The notes beneath the pieces are model-generated. The model saw only the letters and a list, made by a program, of their open reading frames with translations. It was not told the DNA's origin and searched no databases. DNA of 64,000 nucleotides. Source: Acanthaster planci. Its lineage: Eukaryota > Echinodermata > Asteroidea > Valvatida > Acanthasteridae. Positions 47,703 to 59,559 of the stretch are shown piece by piece. Both the position numbers and the translations under genes were made by a program. Position 1 is the first letter of the stretch; every line of letters starts with the position of its first letter. The stretch covers positions 282,983 through 346,982 of the forward strand of contig NW_019091490.1 of the NCBI RefSeq assembly GCF_001949145.1, read 5' to 3'.

Positions 47703-49194
47703 TATGACCAAGTACTTGGTACTGTGCTTACTGTACAGTAAGTCATACTTCAACCAAGGAGCTTTGTATTTAAAAAAAAAACTCTTTCCTTGTCACGTGT
47801 AACACACACTAGTTTTATTTACGTGTACCGGTAGGTTCATTGTATCAGGTTTTGTTTTGATATTTAACTGTTGGAAGAATTAACAAATGTAGGAAGCACA
47901 TTGTACATGTGCTTATACACACTCATGTTTTAGGGGCGTTTACAAGTATTTGTGTAGGGGCATTTATTTTTCTGCTCCACTGGGAAAGACCCGCTCTATG
48001 ACAAAAGACATTTTCTGGAGTTTAAATGGCTTGCAAAGAGGTTAGAATGCACACTACATGTACCCTTGAGAGTGTCGTTCATTTTCATGTAAAGCAAATA
48101 TTTGTACCTCCCAAATTCTCTTCTGTTATTTTTAACAAGTTATCACTATATGCAAATTATACATGTATTTTAAATAGTTGAAAACCAGCACAGCTTAATG
48201 TAGTGCCAATTTTTTTCCAAGCCCCAACTTTGAAAAGTCTTTACAGGTAAACTTTTTTTATTTAAGAAATCAGAGAGTGATGTGATGTAAATAGGTCATG
48301 GTCTTTACAGCCCAGTCTTGAAGTTGGCATCCTGTACACGCTTCCTGTTCCCAAGTCAATAATCCCTCCCCTCGGATAACCACATTGTAACAGAGGGAAA
48401 TCTGATGCCATTTCCTTCACCAAAACAAAAATGCGCACTCAGTGCCACGTGAAAGCAACTTTATCTCAAAGTGAATTTTAATTGCCCATTCATTTTGATG
48501 ACTTGATGATTCATCTTTAACGAGGTGCAGTCAGGTTCAGTGGGTGGGGATGGGTTCCTTGGAATGCTTACAGGCACCTACGTAGCAATTTAAACTGGGG
48601 TGCACTGACCGTCTCTGTTGCATGTTTTTGTGTGAACGTGAAAGAGTTGGTAAATAAAGGTTCTGCACGGCAGCCATCTTTCCAGCAACTGCTTTAGTTA
48701 CAGCATGTACGGAGGGATAGCACAAAAGGTCTACCCATGTGTGTCCCTGTGAACAAAAGCTCTTTGCAGACAAATGGCTGTCATGCAGATCGGAGAAGGT
48801 TTCCTGACAAAAATATGTAACGAAAGTTAACTATTTTGCTTCTGTATATCATCTGCAGTCTTAGTGAAAGAAATCAAAATTGCAACCATGTTACTTGTAC
48901 TAATATGTATGGCACATGTACCGCTCGGGGTATCAAAATGGTCGGTGTAAATTCCATTTAAACAGGTTGCTCATGTTCTCGAACTTTTGGGATGAACTGC
49001 GTTTGGGCAGATTTGATTTCGTAAAGATGTCCTTGGAAACTATATTTGACCGGCTCTAGAAAACTGTGTAATAAATCGCCAGATTCAGGTTATGAGTTTT
49101 TGATATGGCTGGATTCCGTACATCAAAAGCTACATATATGAATGACCCCTGTAGTTCACTGCGTTCCGGAGATATGTACATGTACATGTATAGA

Positions 49195-49540
49195 CATTTA
49201 AATGTATATTCACATTTTCACATTTGTATATAAATCTATATTCACATTTTCACATTTGTATATAAATCTATATTCACATTTTCACATTTGTATATAAATC
49301 TATATTCACATTTTCACATTTGTATATAAATGTATATTCACATTTTCACATTTGTATATAAATGTATATTCACATTTTCACATTTGTATATAAATCTATA
49401 TTCACATTTTCACATTTGTATATAAATGTATATTCACATTTTCACATTCGTATATAAATCTATATTCACATTTTCACATTTGTATATAAATGTATATTCA
49501 CATTTTCACATTTGTATATAAATGTATATCCACATTTTCG
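49195..49540. repeat. 32-bp minisatellite, about 10-11 units
   Basis: Tandem copies of a 32-bp unit of the form atttgtatataaat(c/g)tat, attcacattttcac, nearly identical to each other. Units alternate between c and g variants at one position, and one unit carries attcg. The array sits in intron 1 of the Tie-like gene and ends at a variant unit (tatatccacattttcgg). Confidence 0.95.
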
Positions 49541-50767
49541 GATTCAATGAAAGCACTTTTCGAGAAAAAGCTCAGAAAATACCGGTATAGCGCTTGGAAA
49601 CACGATGCTATGTAGGATTTCCTACTGAATGATCAATTTTTCATCTTTATTCATCAGTATCCATGCTTGCAGTCACAAATTCTGAAAAATATTTATAGAA
49701 GCTATTGAAGGACAAACCACAAAATCATGTTTTTGAAGAAATTGTGCCTTCTCCAAATAGAACAGGCCATACATATTTTGGCATTGTGCGACTTTTTACC
49801 TTTTTTTTTGCAGAGCAGGTCACATATGGTATGTTACCGGTAGATTTGCACACCTTGGAACATCCAAGTGTTTGTTGCTCAAGTGGGGTCAAGAATTTCG
49901 TCTACAGATCAATGATGAGGGAGGGGGGCCTGATAGAAAATGTTTTCAAATGGCCTTGTGGTAACATGAACAAATCCAATTAAATCAAAGTCTCTTCTTA
50001 ACAGTGGGATTATAAATTATTGGTACCGGTAGGATAAAAATTGTACATGAAATACATACTTGCTGACTGGTAAAGTCATGAATGACATGTACTGCACATG
50101 TACGGTATTTTATTATCCGCCTAGAGTTGAAGTGCACCCCCAAGCGGCAACGGAAACACAGGTGGTTTTAAATTTTCCAAGCGTTCTTGCCCACGTTCTG
50201 GGTGTATGCAAAGGCCATACATTAAGGAATAAATTCATTGCGCATATTTAGCGTAATCCATGCCTAATGTGGCATTGATCTCCATTATAAAGGCGCGCCA
50301 AAAAAAAGCCCTCTTTTGTTCCGCTTGGAGCGGATAGAACATCACCTTCTGATGAAGGTACTGGTAGCAAATTCTTTTTGAGTTTCCATTTAGTGGTTTC
50401 TCTTTATTTGGCTTTGCTGTACACGTGTGGGTGAGTGTATGTCAATTTTGACATTGAGCTGTTTGTACTGAATACCAGTGCTCAAAACCACTTGTACGCA
50501 ATAAGCATGTAAATGTGTACTTTTATGTGGTTTCCTTGCTCATGCTCTTGCCATTGATTTGAAATTTCCTGAAGTTTTTTTAGATTCAGAGGATTGTATG
50601 GTCTGAATTTCTCTGATTGTTGAGTAAAAGGGCAGCACAGTTGACAAGGAAACGGAAAGGGATGATGCTGTGACAGTGTGGGTTGGAATATTTTGCCAGT
50701 TCCTTCAAACCAGGACATAAAGTTTGGAAAGATTAATCTGAATATACATGTACATGTATATCAAAAA

Positions 50768-51277
50768 TAGGGCTGTGCTAATTTCCTGAATATTTAAATT
50801 ATCAAATATTTGAATATTCATTTCTGAATTCAAATATTCGAATGCAAGAAAATTCATGAATAGGAAGGGAGAATTTTCTTTTGTTTTAAATGAGAAAACT
50901 TGCACCACTGAGGCTTGTTTCAGGCAGATTCAAATAAAAAGCAACAGAAATCTTGCAACTACTGCTTTTTAAAAGGAAATTATTCATGACAAAATTTAAA
51001 AAATAGAAATTTTCAACAGGGCACGAAGTTTTGTTTATCTCTTAAATCTTGCTGCATCTTGGCTGGAGATACTCCTAAACTTAAGGAGCTTTTATAATGA
51101 TTATAAAGTACATGTACCCTTGAACAGTTGTGTTCATTATTGCAGCTGATGGTTTGTTTATGTACAATCTGCCTGTCGGTACATGTACGTGTATATGTAC
51201 AACCGAATGACCGGATATTTGATCAAATTGAAGGTCGAATAGTCAAAAGGTGAGTTATTCAAATTGACTCAGCCCTA
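50768..51277. mobile_element. AT-rich inverted-repeat element, copy 2 (inverted)
   Basis: Starts tagggctgtgctaatttcct and ends attgactcagcccta. Its reverse complement aligns with 4689-5172, including the ctggagatactcct and gtacaatctgcc blocks. About 90 bp before the first Ig-like exon. Confidence 0.6.
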
Positions 51278-51365
51278 ATAAAACTTGACATCTGGGCAAA
51301 AAATACTGGCAGATTTGCAAAATCTGTATCTGTAAATACTTTCTATTTCTCTGGGTCTCTTGCAG

Positions 51366-51593
51366 AGCCTTTTCTAGACTTCACGTGCATGGCAAGTCGA
51401 GCCCTTGTTCCGTCAGCCGCAGACAGGAGTGGGTTGACAATTACGGCATACTCACCACTCAGCAACGCCAGCATTTTTCTAGATGGGCAGGATAGGAGGT
51501 CATTCAGCCCTAGTCGGGTGAGAGATTTCAAGTGCTCCCTGGAAACAGAGAACTACAAGTCTGTGACAACAGTCCTAATCTCAACTGAAGATG
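51366..51593 (+). CDS. Tie: Tie-like receptor, exon 2: first Ig-like domain
   Basis: 228 nt, acceptor ttgcag, donor gatg|gtaatt, phase 1 both ends. Encodes an extracellular module with two cysteines (DFTCMASR and DFKCSLET) about 50 residues apart and N-x-S glycosylation (SNASIF). Position directly after the signal peptide and before a second Ig-like exon and EGFs corresponds to Ig1 of Tie receptors. Sequence is too diverged to prove the Ig fold alone; the assignment rests largely on gene order. Confidence 0.65.
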
Positions 51594-52363
51594 GTAATTG
51601 TTAACATTTTGAAATCTGACTCGATTTGAAGCTGCCAGATCGAGCTAAGACATTTGTAAATCCACAGGTCCTTTTGCGCACCAAGATTTTCCGTTTCTCC
51701 TTGACAAAACTAACCGATGAGATGCACATGGATGCACTTTGTTTACCATACACAAACCTAGAAATGTTGTAGAAGCATTCAAGTGGTTTGTGCATTTTGG
51801 GTCGGGGAGATGTTATTGTTGAAGTAGGGGTTTTGCCCTTACACTGATGTGTACACGTATTTATATTTTGTATACTCAGTGTTTCAACAGGTTCATAAAA
51901 AGATGCCTTTACATGCATAAGCAATGAATGTTGTGAAAATACAAGTATATTAACTTGAACGTCGGTGTAAGATGCACAGAGACATACATGTACAAGGTAA
52001 GGGTCTGATTTGGGCTGATCTGTCTGATTTCGATTGATCTGACAATTTTGGGCAGGAATGCGTCTTTGCATGGGAGGGTTGAGTTTTTCTGTTTGTTGTG
52101 ATTGGGAATAAGCCTTGGTGATTCCTTCATGGTTAACTTCACCCCTTCAAGGTGTCTTGAAATGGTGAGAATATATGTGGGTGTCTGCTGATACTGTTCA
52201 GACGTTCTTTTTGTTTCTCTGTCTGTTGATTGAAGACCATTATTGCATGCATGTACACAAGTTTACTGAACTCACAAAGAGAGTGTCTCAGGGGACTTGC
52301 GTCTTCTTCAGTCAGCTCGTTAATGGCTCATAATTGAAACCTGATGTCTTTTGCTCTTTACAG
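51594..52363 (+). other. Tie-like gene intron 2
   Basis: 770-bp phase-1 intron (gtaatt to tttacag). No exon or repeat of note. Confidence 0.7.
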
Positions 52364-52630
52364 CAAATCTTTATCCACCACGTCTCACAATGACCTATGA
52401 CCCCCTGACAGAGGATGGCAATATCACCCTTCAAATGACAGTCAGAGATGATTGTAATGGAAGTGACAAATACAGGTGGTTTGATGTGCTCAACAGTAAA
52501 GAAAAAATTGGAATGGAGGCAGATGTCATGCTTACGAGTGAGCATTTTTACAACCGCTCAAGCATCGTGCTAAGGCACTTTTTTAAGCAATGCAAGGAAA
52601 ATGCCGGGTTCACCCAGGTTTTGGTAAGAG
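52364..52630 (+). CDS. Tie: Tie-like receptor, exon 3: second Ig-like domain
   Basis: 267 nt, acceptor tttacag, donor agag|gtgagt, phase 1 both ends. Encodes LYPPRLTMTYDPLTEDG, then a VRDDCN cysteine, a YRWFDVL tryptophan strand, YNRSS glycosylation and FFKQCKENAGF with the second cysteine, ending VLVRG. Layout is that of an Ig-like domain between Ig1 and the EGF repeats, as in Tie. An alternative donor (ggtaag at 52623) would break the phase and is rejected. Confidence 0.7.
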
Positions 52631-52870
52631 GTGAGTGTGATTACATCATGATTTGTTGAGAATGTATGGTTATTTATTTATTTTTCAGAGGAAGTAACCC
52701 GATGAAGGATTCTGTGTAAACTTTATGAGGAAAAACCAGAGCTTTGCCACCTCAACAGAGTGAATCCAATCTCACAGAGTCGAAAACACGTACGGTACAT
52801 GTACCGGGGGGGGGTAACTCCACGTCTTCATTTGATGGCATCTTCCTTCTTTTGTTTAACTTGTATTCAG

Positions 52871-53008
52871 AGTGTCCAACAGGGAAATGGAGCCCCAAAG
52901 ATGACTGCCAGATGGAGTGTTCCATTTGTCTGAATGGGGGGATGTGCCATCCTGAGACAGGCCAGTGCATCTGTCCGCCGGGATTCAGTGGATCACAGTG
53001 CCAAAATG
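52871..53008 (+). CDS. Tie: Tie-like receptor, exon 4: EGF-type repeat 1
   Basis: 138 nt, acceptor attcag, donor aaatg|gtgaga, phase 1 both ends. Eight cysteines in laminin-EGF-like spacing: ECPTGKWSPKDDC, MECSICLNGGMCHPETG, QCICPPGFSGSQC. The C-P-x-G-x-W opening and CLNGG-x-C-x-x-x-x-G-x-C-x-C-PPGF pattern is characteristic of the Tie EGF cluster. In Tie receptors the EGF repeats lie in the ligand-binding head (family knowledge). Confidence 0.85.
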
Positions 53009-55291
53009 GTGAGAGATTGAGAGTGGCAAATTTGGCTCAAATTTTCCTTTCTGTCAGGTCAATAGTTTGCATTTTGGTGATTGTGTGGCATAATTATTTC
53101 AAATAATTTGCAAATTTTGTTATTGATGGTAAAAGCTGTAGTCATTGAAGTCCCAAGATTGCAAACAAGTGATTGTGGATCTCTGGTACTCCACCATATC
53201 AACAAGTCTGGTAACCTGAATGAGACAAATTTTCCACAAGTTATAGTCATAAACCAACTCTCAATGTTCCTCAGAGCCAGGGAACAGGTCTCAAATTTGA
53301 GATGATTAAATAACTGGTGAGGTCATTCCTGTTCATCACAAAATCTGCGTTTCCATTTCCCAACAAATTCGTGCCAGTAGATTTTAACCTGTCTATATTT
53401 CAAGGGACGTGACAATGTCAGATGGAACAGGAAGGCGGATTTTTACTTCGTGACTGCAACATTTGGCATGGTGTGACCATTGGTACTGTAGCAAGGCTCT
53501 CATTCTTTCTGTGTTTTTGTGAGTGCTTACGACACCTTGCTGACTCACAAGACCTTGCTAACTCAGGCATGTACTGGCACTAACTAAGTTCCAGTTTCTC
53601 AAAGAACTAATCAAGAGATGCATGCGAGTCTGAATTAACAAGGCACATGTATGTTAGTTTAATCAGAATTGTAGAACACGCTACACTGGAGTAACCATTT
53701 CTGTCTTGTCTTTGCACATCTTAGAGTGCATGCACAAGTATGCACAGGTGTAATCCCATCAACCCATTTTGTTATCACACAACTCTAATCTCCCCCGCCC
53801 TCCCATCAAATAGGAAGTACATGTTCATGTACCATTGTATATGACCATATCAATAATGTCACTTTTTTGGTTGGGTTTTCCCCAAGAAACTCATAACCAA
53901 ATATCATATTCATAGACCCCTTAGTTTAGGATTATATGATGCCCGAGTCTTCATAACATTCAGGTGTACCTCTTGTTGATTCACCGTCATTCACGCAAAC
54001 CGCAAGAGTTTCCCCTCCCCTGACAATGTCTCCCTGTGTGTGTCTGTACATGTATGCATATCCACCCTCCCCCCTTCCAGAAGCACGTCATCAATTTCCT
54101 GTTTTTGACTTCCCATCTGGCTGGGGGGGAGAGGGTTGGGACATGGGGGATTGGGGAGACTTGGAAGGAAGTTGACACAAATGGGGAACAGGAACCCCTC
54201 AGTCACATTTTAGTTCCCTGGTGCTTGAAACTGCTCATTTATGACGTTACTTCCTTCACAGGAGAGCCAAATCTGTTCTGAAAGGGGGGAATTTGTAGGA
54301 CCCATGACTGGCACACAGTATGTTTAGGTTGTGGAATTACCATGTACCGGTACATCGCATGCACTTGTACATTATTATCCGCTCTGTTAAAAACAGTGTC
54401 AATGAACCCTTTACCTACAAAGAAGAGAGAACAGATGGCAGGGATGATTTAAAATGGTTGCCTGGTGCACACAAAGACTACACGTACTCCAGAATTTGGT
54501 CAAGCGTACTCAGCTCAGCTCGTTTTAAGCATGCGTGAACCCACAGTGTGCATATGCCTTGTGTTCCCACCGGAGGGATGCCTTTTGCTTTAATATTCAC
54601 ATGGCGCCACTGCTTGTTAATGTATGGAGTGGATGGCCACATGTGCCAGTTTAAGTCAGATTGAATTCCCGTTTTGAAACTTTTAACTCGGGATTTGGTC
54701 TACACCTCCCTGCTTTGATTGGAATTCACCACCACCACCAGCGTTTTGTCTAGCTATCCACCATGAATTTGTCTGATGACATCCCAAGTTGTATCCACAT
54801 ATACATGTAATCACACCCTAAAAATACCTTCTATACATGAACTGCAGAGTGTTTTGTTTGAACTGAAGAAGGTTTTGTGTCACAAACAAACGTCCATCGC
54901 AGGAAGTTAGGGTTGATGGAATGTAAAAGGTGCAGTGGCGTGATTTCACAGCAACACATCCCGGTACATGTATCAGTGACTAGAGAGGGGTGTAGAACCT
55001 TGCCTACCACTATACCTACGCCATGTGTATGGGTCGGCCTGCTACTGGAGCCTTCTGGAGGTCATACCGGTGCCTGTAAAAATACTGTCCTCAGACATTC
55101 CCTGTTAAAAGAGTTTTTAGTCTTTGTTAGGCTGGAGAAATCCGCTAGCAGTTTGAAAGGGTTGAAAGAATTGCTTTTTTTCCCCATTGAAGATTTGAAA
55201 ACCGTAGAAAATTTTCCGTGCTGATCCTGTTCATTTTGTGGGAGCTATTGTATCGTATGTACATGGTTTGTACATGCAGACTTGCCATGTG

Positions 55292-55500
55292 GGTAATTCT
55301 AGAAATTAGGGGTCCAAAAGTGTAACATTTTCATATCAGTGTTACATCTGAATTTTGTTATTTGATATGGAAATATCACCGGAATTGATTTCAAAATATT
55401 ACTATTTGTTTGGCAGGTAATTTACATTAATTAATCACTCTTGGAACTCAGATGTGACAGGGACACGAAAAAAAATGGACCCCCAATTTCTGGAATAACC
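55292..55500. mobile_element. ~240-bp TIR element (family 1), copy 3
   Basis: Starts ggtaattctagaaattaggg and ends caatttctggaataacc. About 35 bp shorter than copy 2 because of an internal deletion before gatgtgacagggacac. Confidence 0.8.
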
Positions 55501-55748
55501 CATGTACATATACGATACACAGTGTCACGTATCAACTTGTAATGGTGCCCTTTTCCATAGGTTCCTTGTCTGAATTTAGGACAAGCATCTTGTACTTTGT
55601 ATTCATGTAAATAAACAATTTGAAAGTCTACTCTTTCTGGAAATAGAGAAGGTTACGGTTTGAACACGCAGTAGAAAAGTCAAAACCCAAGTGACTGGTA
55701 TGCATCGTTGCTCATGTTGTGCCCATCGTAGAATGTGACTCCAGCAAT

Positions 55749-55984
55749 GGGGCCTATTTCATAGAGCTGCTTAAGCACAGAATTTGCTTAAGCATGAAAA
55801 ACCCTTGTTTGACAAATCAGGTTACCAGCCAAGACACCATGTGATTTATATTGTTTTTGGTATTTACCTGTCCTTTGGTTAGCCTGACAGTCACATAGAT
55901 TTTGAGCAGGTAACCTTAGTTTTTAAGCAAGATTTTTTGTGCTTAAGCAGATTTTGTGCTTAAGCAGCTTATGAAATTGGCCCC
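55749..55984. mobile_element. Foldback element with gcttaagca arms
   Basis: Left arm ggggcctatttcatagagct, then gcttaagcacagaatttgct. The right arm is its reverse complement (agcagattttgtgcttaagc, agcttatgaaattggcccc). About 235 bp. Right after it, cttatgaaattgacccc-type end sequences recur twice more (to 56034), a small tandem of the terminal sequence. Confidence 0.75.
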
Positions 55985-56679
55985 TGGGCTCACTTATGGA
56001 ATTGACCCCTGGTCTCACTTATGAAATTGACCCCTTGTCTCAACAATTAATACACACTGTAGTCGACACCGGCGGCGCAGGAGGGAAGTGGGTGTGATTG
56101 AAAGCACGCGGTTGCCGATGCAGATAACCGTGTGGATCATTCTTCAGCCCGGGGGAAAAGGTTGGGAAAGAAATTCAACGAGGGGAAATTTCACAAGAAG
56201 GGTCAGTGGCCGGAGGTTATTTTGAGGCTTTCAGCTGCATGTGCTCATGCAGCTGAAGGAACCTCTCAATTTCCTGGGATCGTAATTTTCTGTTTGCTCG
56301 GCGGGGTCGTTACAAGTACATGTACCTGGATATCCTACATTCATCCAAAAGGCCATCTTTGGAGATCTCAGGTCTGTAAGAGTCCATACGTGCAGACATC
56401 ACTAATTTTCCAGTGGCAGTGGCTGACTAGCCATCAGAACGGGATACCAGGTCCTGAAAATTAAATTTAGCAAGGAAAAACATTCATTTAGAAAACGTAG
56501 CATTTTTCAGGCTGATCCCATAGGTTTGTGCACAGGATACGGGTATCAAGTGATGTCCATATATGGCACTCTTTGCTAGGTGTCTGTTGAAGAGCTGCCA
56601 CATGTAATAAAAAGTTGAGTGCACCATTTGACACTGCATTTTAGTGAGTGTAGCCTTGACGCCTAGCAATGGGTGCGTG

Positions 56680-57275
56680 TACATGTACACATGTACATGT
56701 ACATGTACGTGGTTTGCATGGAAATTGTGTGATGGCAATTGCAGCTGCCTTGAGGTGGGATTCAGACTTCAAACAGATGACTTCAGACATCATCTGTTGG
56801 AAGTCAGAAGGTTTGGGTAAAACATCGTTCTGCCGACACCAAACCGAAAGGTTATCAAGATGTACTTGAAGGGTAGATGCTTCAACAAATTTGACTACTT
56901 GTCTTAGAGTTAGATCATCCTCAAACTTCCACCATCTGCTGCAATCCATAGAGGCATTGTTAACAAGAAAAAGAAAGGTCCCAATTTTGCACCTTGGGAA
57001 CTCCACAAGTAATCTGTTTGGTAGATGACAAATGACCGTTTTGCTTGCTGTTTTGTGTGCGATTGGTAAGAAAGCTGCAGACAGTAGGAACTATAGATTC
57101 TCTAACTCCGAGGTCCATAAGCTTCTGTGCGTTATGATTAACCCTATCAAAAGCCTTAGTGAAGTCAATTGCACACAGTTGGGTGTAACGTCCCGATTTA
57201 TCCAAACCCTCAAGGACAAAATTTAACGTAGCAACTAAATAATGGACCAAATTGTACAGAATGCTCAAGATGTAA
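56680..57275 (-). mobile_element. LINE reverse-transcriptase remnant
   Basis: On the minus strand the translation carries RT landmarks: LCAIDFTKAFDRVNH (the D-F-x-KAFD-x-V-x-H block), LMDLGVRESIVPTVCSFLTN, NRTQ and CGVP, then in another frame FLFLVNNAS and FEDDLTL (the x-x-DD catalytic box region), followed by LDNLSVWCRQNDV. The frame changes near 57000, and no endonuclease or 3' end is seen, so a dead fragment of a non-LTR element. Superfamily not determined. Confidence 0.8.
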
Positions 57276-57312
57276 ATGTTCAAATTTTTGATCATGTTTT
57301 ACTTTTTTCCAG

Positions 57313-57468
57313 TGCATGGTCAGAATGTCTTTGGGCAGCAAGGCCAGTACAGCTGCAGCCTCTCCGAAGACCCTCACGATGGCGGTTGCCAGGGCCAGCT
57401 CTTCTGTCTGCCCGAACCATTTGGCTGCACCTGTGGAGCGGGCTACAAAGGCATCAGTTGCTCAGAAG
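57313..57468 (+). CDS. Tie: Tie-like receptor, exon 5: EGF-type repeat 2
   Basis: 156 nt, acceptor tttccag, donor cagaag|gtgcgg, phase 1 both ends. Six cysteines: YSCSLSEDPHDGGC, then GQLFCLPEPFGCTCGAGYKG, ISC. The FCLPEPFGC-x-C-x-x-GYKG segment is the strongest single family signature here: vertebrate Tie receptors have FCLPDPYGCSC followed by GWKG at the same place (family knowledge). The donor has c after gtg, which is weak but keeps the phase. Confidence 0.85.
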
Positions 57469-58135
57469 GTGCGGTGCGAAGTTTTTAATGACATGAGCAT
57501 GAACTTAAGCTTCATTTAATCACGGACGTTTATAAAAAAACCTGGACTTGCAACACCTTTGTATGAAATAGAAGCCAACCAGCGGCCCTTTTACCAAGCC
57601 AAATACAAATGTGCGGATTAGCTTGTTTCTTTTGACGCCAGGGAGAACAAAGGCAGGCATTGCCAGCAAGCTTTGTATTCGGCTCGATAAAATGATCGCT
57701 ATAAAGTCACTATACAGTCACGAGACCCCTTGAGACCATCACAGGACCAGCACAAGATCTCTGGTCTGAGTTCAAGGATCACTAGCTACTTGTATTTGCA
57801 TGAAATGCAGCAAAAGCATTCTTTTGTCTTTATTCACCCTGTTTACTTGTCGACGGTTATGTGACCTGTCTTGTGTCTGGTCTTGTGTGATGTTGTGGGG
57901 GTCTCATCAACTACGGCACTACACATTTGCCAGAATTTCCACCCTCCCCACTTGTGCGAAAAGGGAGCACTGATCTTTTCCTGGTGTTAATAACACAAAA
58001 TTGCATTTAAACTGCAGAGTTCTTGTCCTCTGATGAACATCATTTGGTGTTGATGAGTTCACACCAGTGGCCCAACGATAGTTTGATATTGTTGATGATC
58101 CATTGCATTGGCTGGTGATTTTGTAACGTGTGCAG
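57469..58135 (+). other. Tie-like gene intron 5
   Basis: 667-bp phase-1 intron (gtgcgg to gtgcag). No repeat or exon recognised. Confidence 0.7.
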
Positions 58136-58270
58136 AATGCGAGGAAGGAACTTACGGGGCCAACTGTGAGCAGCGGTGCCACTGTCAGAACAGCTCCACG
58201 TGCCGGCCCGACACTGGTGAATGCGATGGCTCTCCCTGCCAGGAGGGATGGTCCGGGCAAAATTGCCAAG
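58136..58270 (+). CDS. Tie: Tie-like receptor, exon 6: EGF-type repeat 3
   Basis: 135 nt, acceptor tgtgcag, donor gccaag|gtgtgt, phase 1 both ends. Eight cysteines: ECEEGTYGANCEQRCHC, SSTCRPDTGECDG, SPCQEGWSGQNC. Laminin-EGF-like spacing ending in the GWSGQNC motif. Third of the three EGF modules expected between Ig2 and Ig3 in a Tie ectodomain. Confidence 0.85.
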
Positions 58271-58921
58271 GTGTGTGCAATTTGAAAAAATGAAAGATAA
58301 TTTGAATACCTTCTAGAAAAGGTTGAGAAAAAGAGAGCATGTTGAACTCGTCGTGTGATAAGCAAGTTGTGTTGTTGCCTGATTTCCCATGATACTCTTT
58401 AACCCTTCGTGACGAAGGACTGCAAACGCCGCAGCATTGTGTGAGGATTAGTGCATACCACACATACAGTCTATTCACCATGCAGCTGCTGGTTCAATGG
58501 GGCCTGCTGCTGGACAGAGCTTCGCACACTGGGAATACCACAGCCCAGCGGTCAAAAGAATCCCGCCGTGAAGGGGTCAAGAGCTTAGTCAGTGTCCTGT
58601 ACATGCACAACACATTGTGTTGCACGAAATGTGGTGTCAGCCATCCAGATTTTGAAGGCCCCAAAATTGAATCACGGAGGCCTCGTTCGTTCATGCAGTG
58701 CGACTTGGTGTGCACCAACCAGTCAGTATACATGTGCAAGTGTGACCAGTGATGTGGTTACATGTTTTATTGTACACTCTGGATTACCCTCCCCTATGAT
58801 GATGGAATCATCAGGCCAGCTATTCCATATGCAATGGGCCCTCTTACAGCACTAATGGTGTTACAGTCATCAGTGTGCTACGCCAGTTTCTTCTGCAATT
58901 CCCAAAAATTTAATTCCACAG
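58271..58921 (+). other. Tie-like gene intron 6
   Basis: 651-bp phase-1 intron (gtgtgt to ccacag). Nothing else recognised. Confidence 0.7.
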
Positions 58922-59215
58922 AAATGAATCTGGTGATAGCCCTGACGTTTGATGCAGTCAACATCAACCAGACGACGAACATCACCTGCTCTGTACCGTA
59001 CATGTACCACTATGCAGCTCCCCGCTGGAATGAATCAGACTTTCTCCTGTTGCTGCCCGACGGGACCGAAAAAGACGCTGATTTTTTCATCGAGGACGAG
59101 TCGTCAAACACTGTGGAGTACATCTTCCGTGTCGTCGCCAATTCCTTATCGGCTGTGTACTCCTGCACTGGTGTTAGCGTAAATGCCAGTGTAACTGTCA
59201 GTGTTACAGCCTTTG
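58922..59215 (+). CDS. Tie: Tie-like receptor, exon 7: third Ig-like domain
   Basis: 294 nt, acceptor ccacag, donor tttg|gtaggt, phase 1 both ends. Ig cysteines in TTNITCSVPYMYHY and SAVYSCTGVS, with LLLLPDGTEKDADFF between, and N-x-S/T sites (NINQTTNITC, VNASVTVS). It ends VTAFG, as does the Ig exon of the minus-strand receptor (VDAFG), and precedes the first FN3 exon as Ig3 does in Tie. Confidence 0.8.
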
Positions 59216-59247
59216 GTAGGTCAACCATTTTAAAGTCCTCAAGTATG

Positions 59248-59485
59248 GGTAATTCCAGAAATTAGGGGCCCAAGAGTGTGACATTTTTGTGTCCCTGTTA
59301 CATCTGACCTTTGTTATTTGACATGGAAATTTCACCAGAATCAATTTCAAACTATTGCTATTTGTTTAGCAGGTAACTTGTATTAATTTATCACCCTTGG
59401 GAATTGGAAAATGTGTTCTGAACTTAACACATCATATGTCAGATGTGACAGGGACACCCAAAAAAATGGACCCCTAATTTCTGAA
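59248..59485. mobile_element. ~240-bp TIR element (family 1), copy 4
   Basis: Starts ggtaattccagaaattaggg only 33 bp after the exon 7 boundary. The right end is truncated (cccctaatttctgaagt). Confidence 0.8.
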
Positions 59486-59559
59486 GTTGTGATGGAAAAA
59501 AGAAAAACTGAGCAGGTTCACTGATGGTCAGTTATTTTATTGAATGTAAAAACTGGATT

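Larger units (their letters stand above)
42989..51365 (+). other. Tie-like gene intron 1
   Basis: About 8.4 kb with no further exon recognised. It holds a pogo-like terminal fragment (43.49 kb), a family-2 foldback (44.75 kb), a poly-T run (about 45.007-45.022 kb), a gtctgttt microsatellite-like run (47.66-47.70 kb), the 32-bp minisatellite (49.2-49.54 kb) and the second AT-rich inverted element (50.77-51.28 kb). Confidence 0.55.
53009..57312 (+). other. Tie-like gene intron 4
   Basis: About 4.3 kb. No missing exon recognised. Contains a family-1 TIR element (55.29 kb), a foldback with gcttaagca arms (55.75 kb) and a LINE reverse-transcriptase remnant on the opposite strand (56.7-57.27 kb). 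Confidence 0.6.

Noticed and set aside
51601-52071. 156-codon minus-strand ORF between Ig exons of the Tie-like gene
   Set aside because: Lies in intron 2, has no recognisable domain and is antisense to a well-supported gene.
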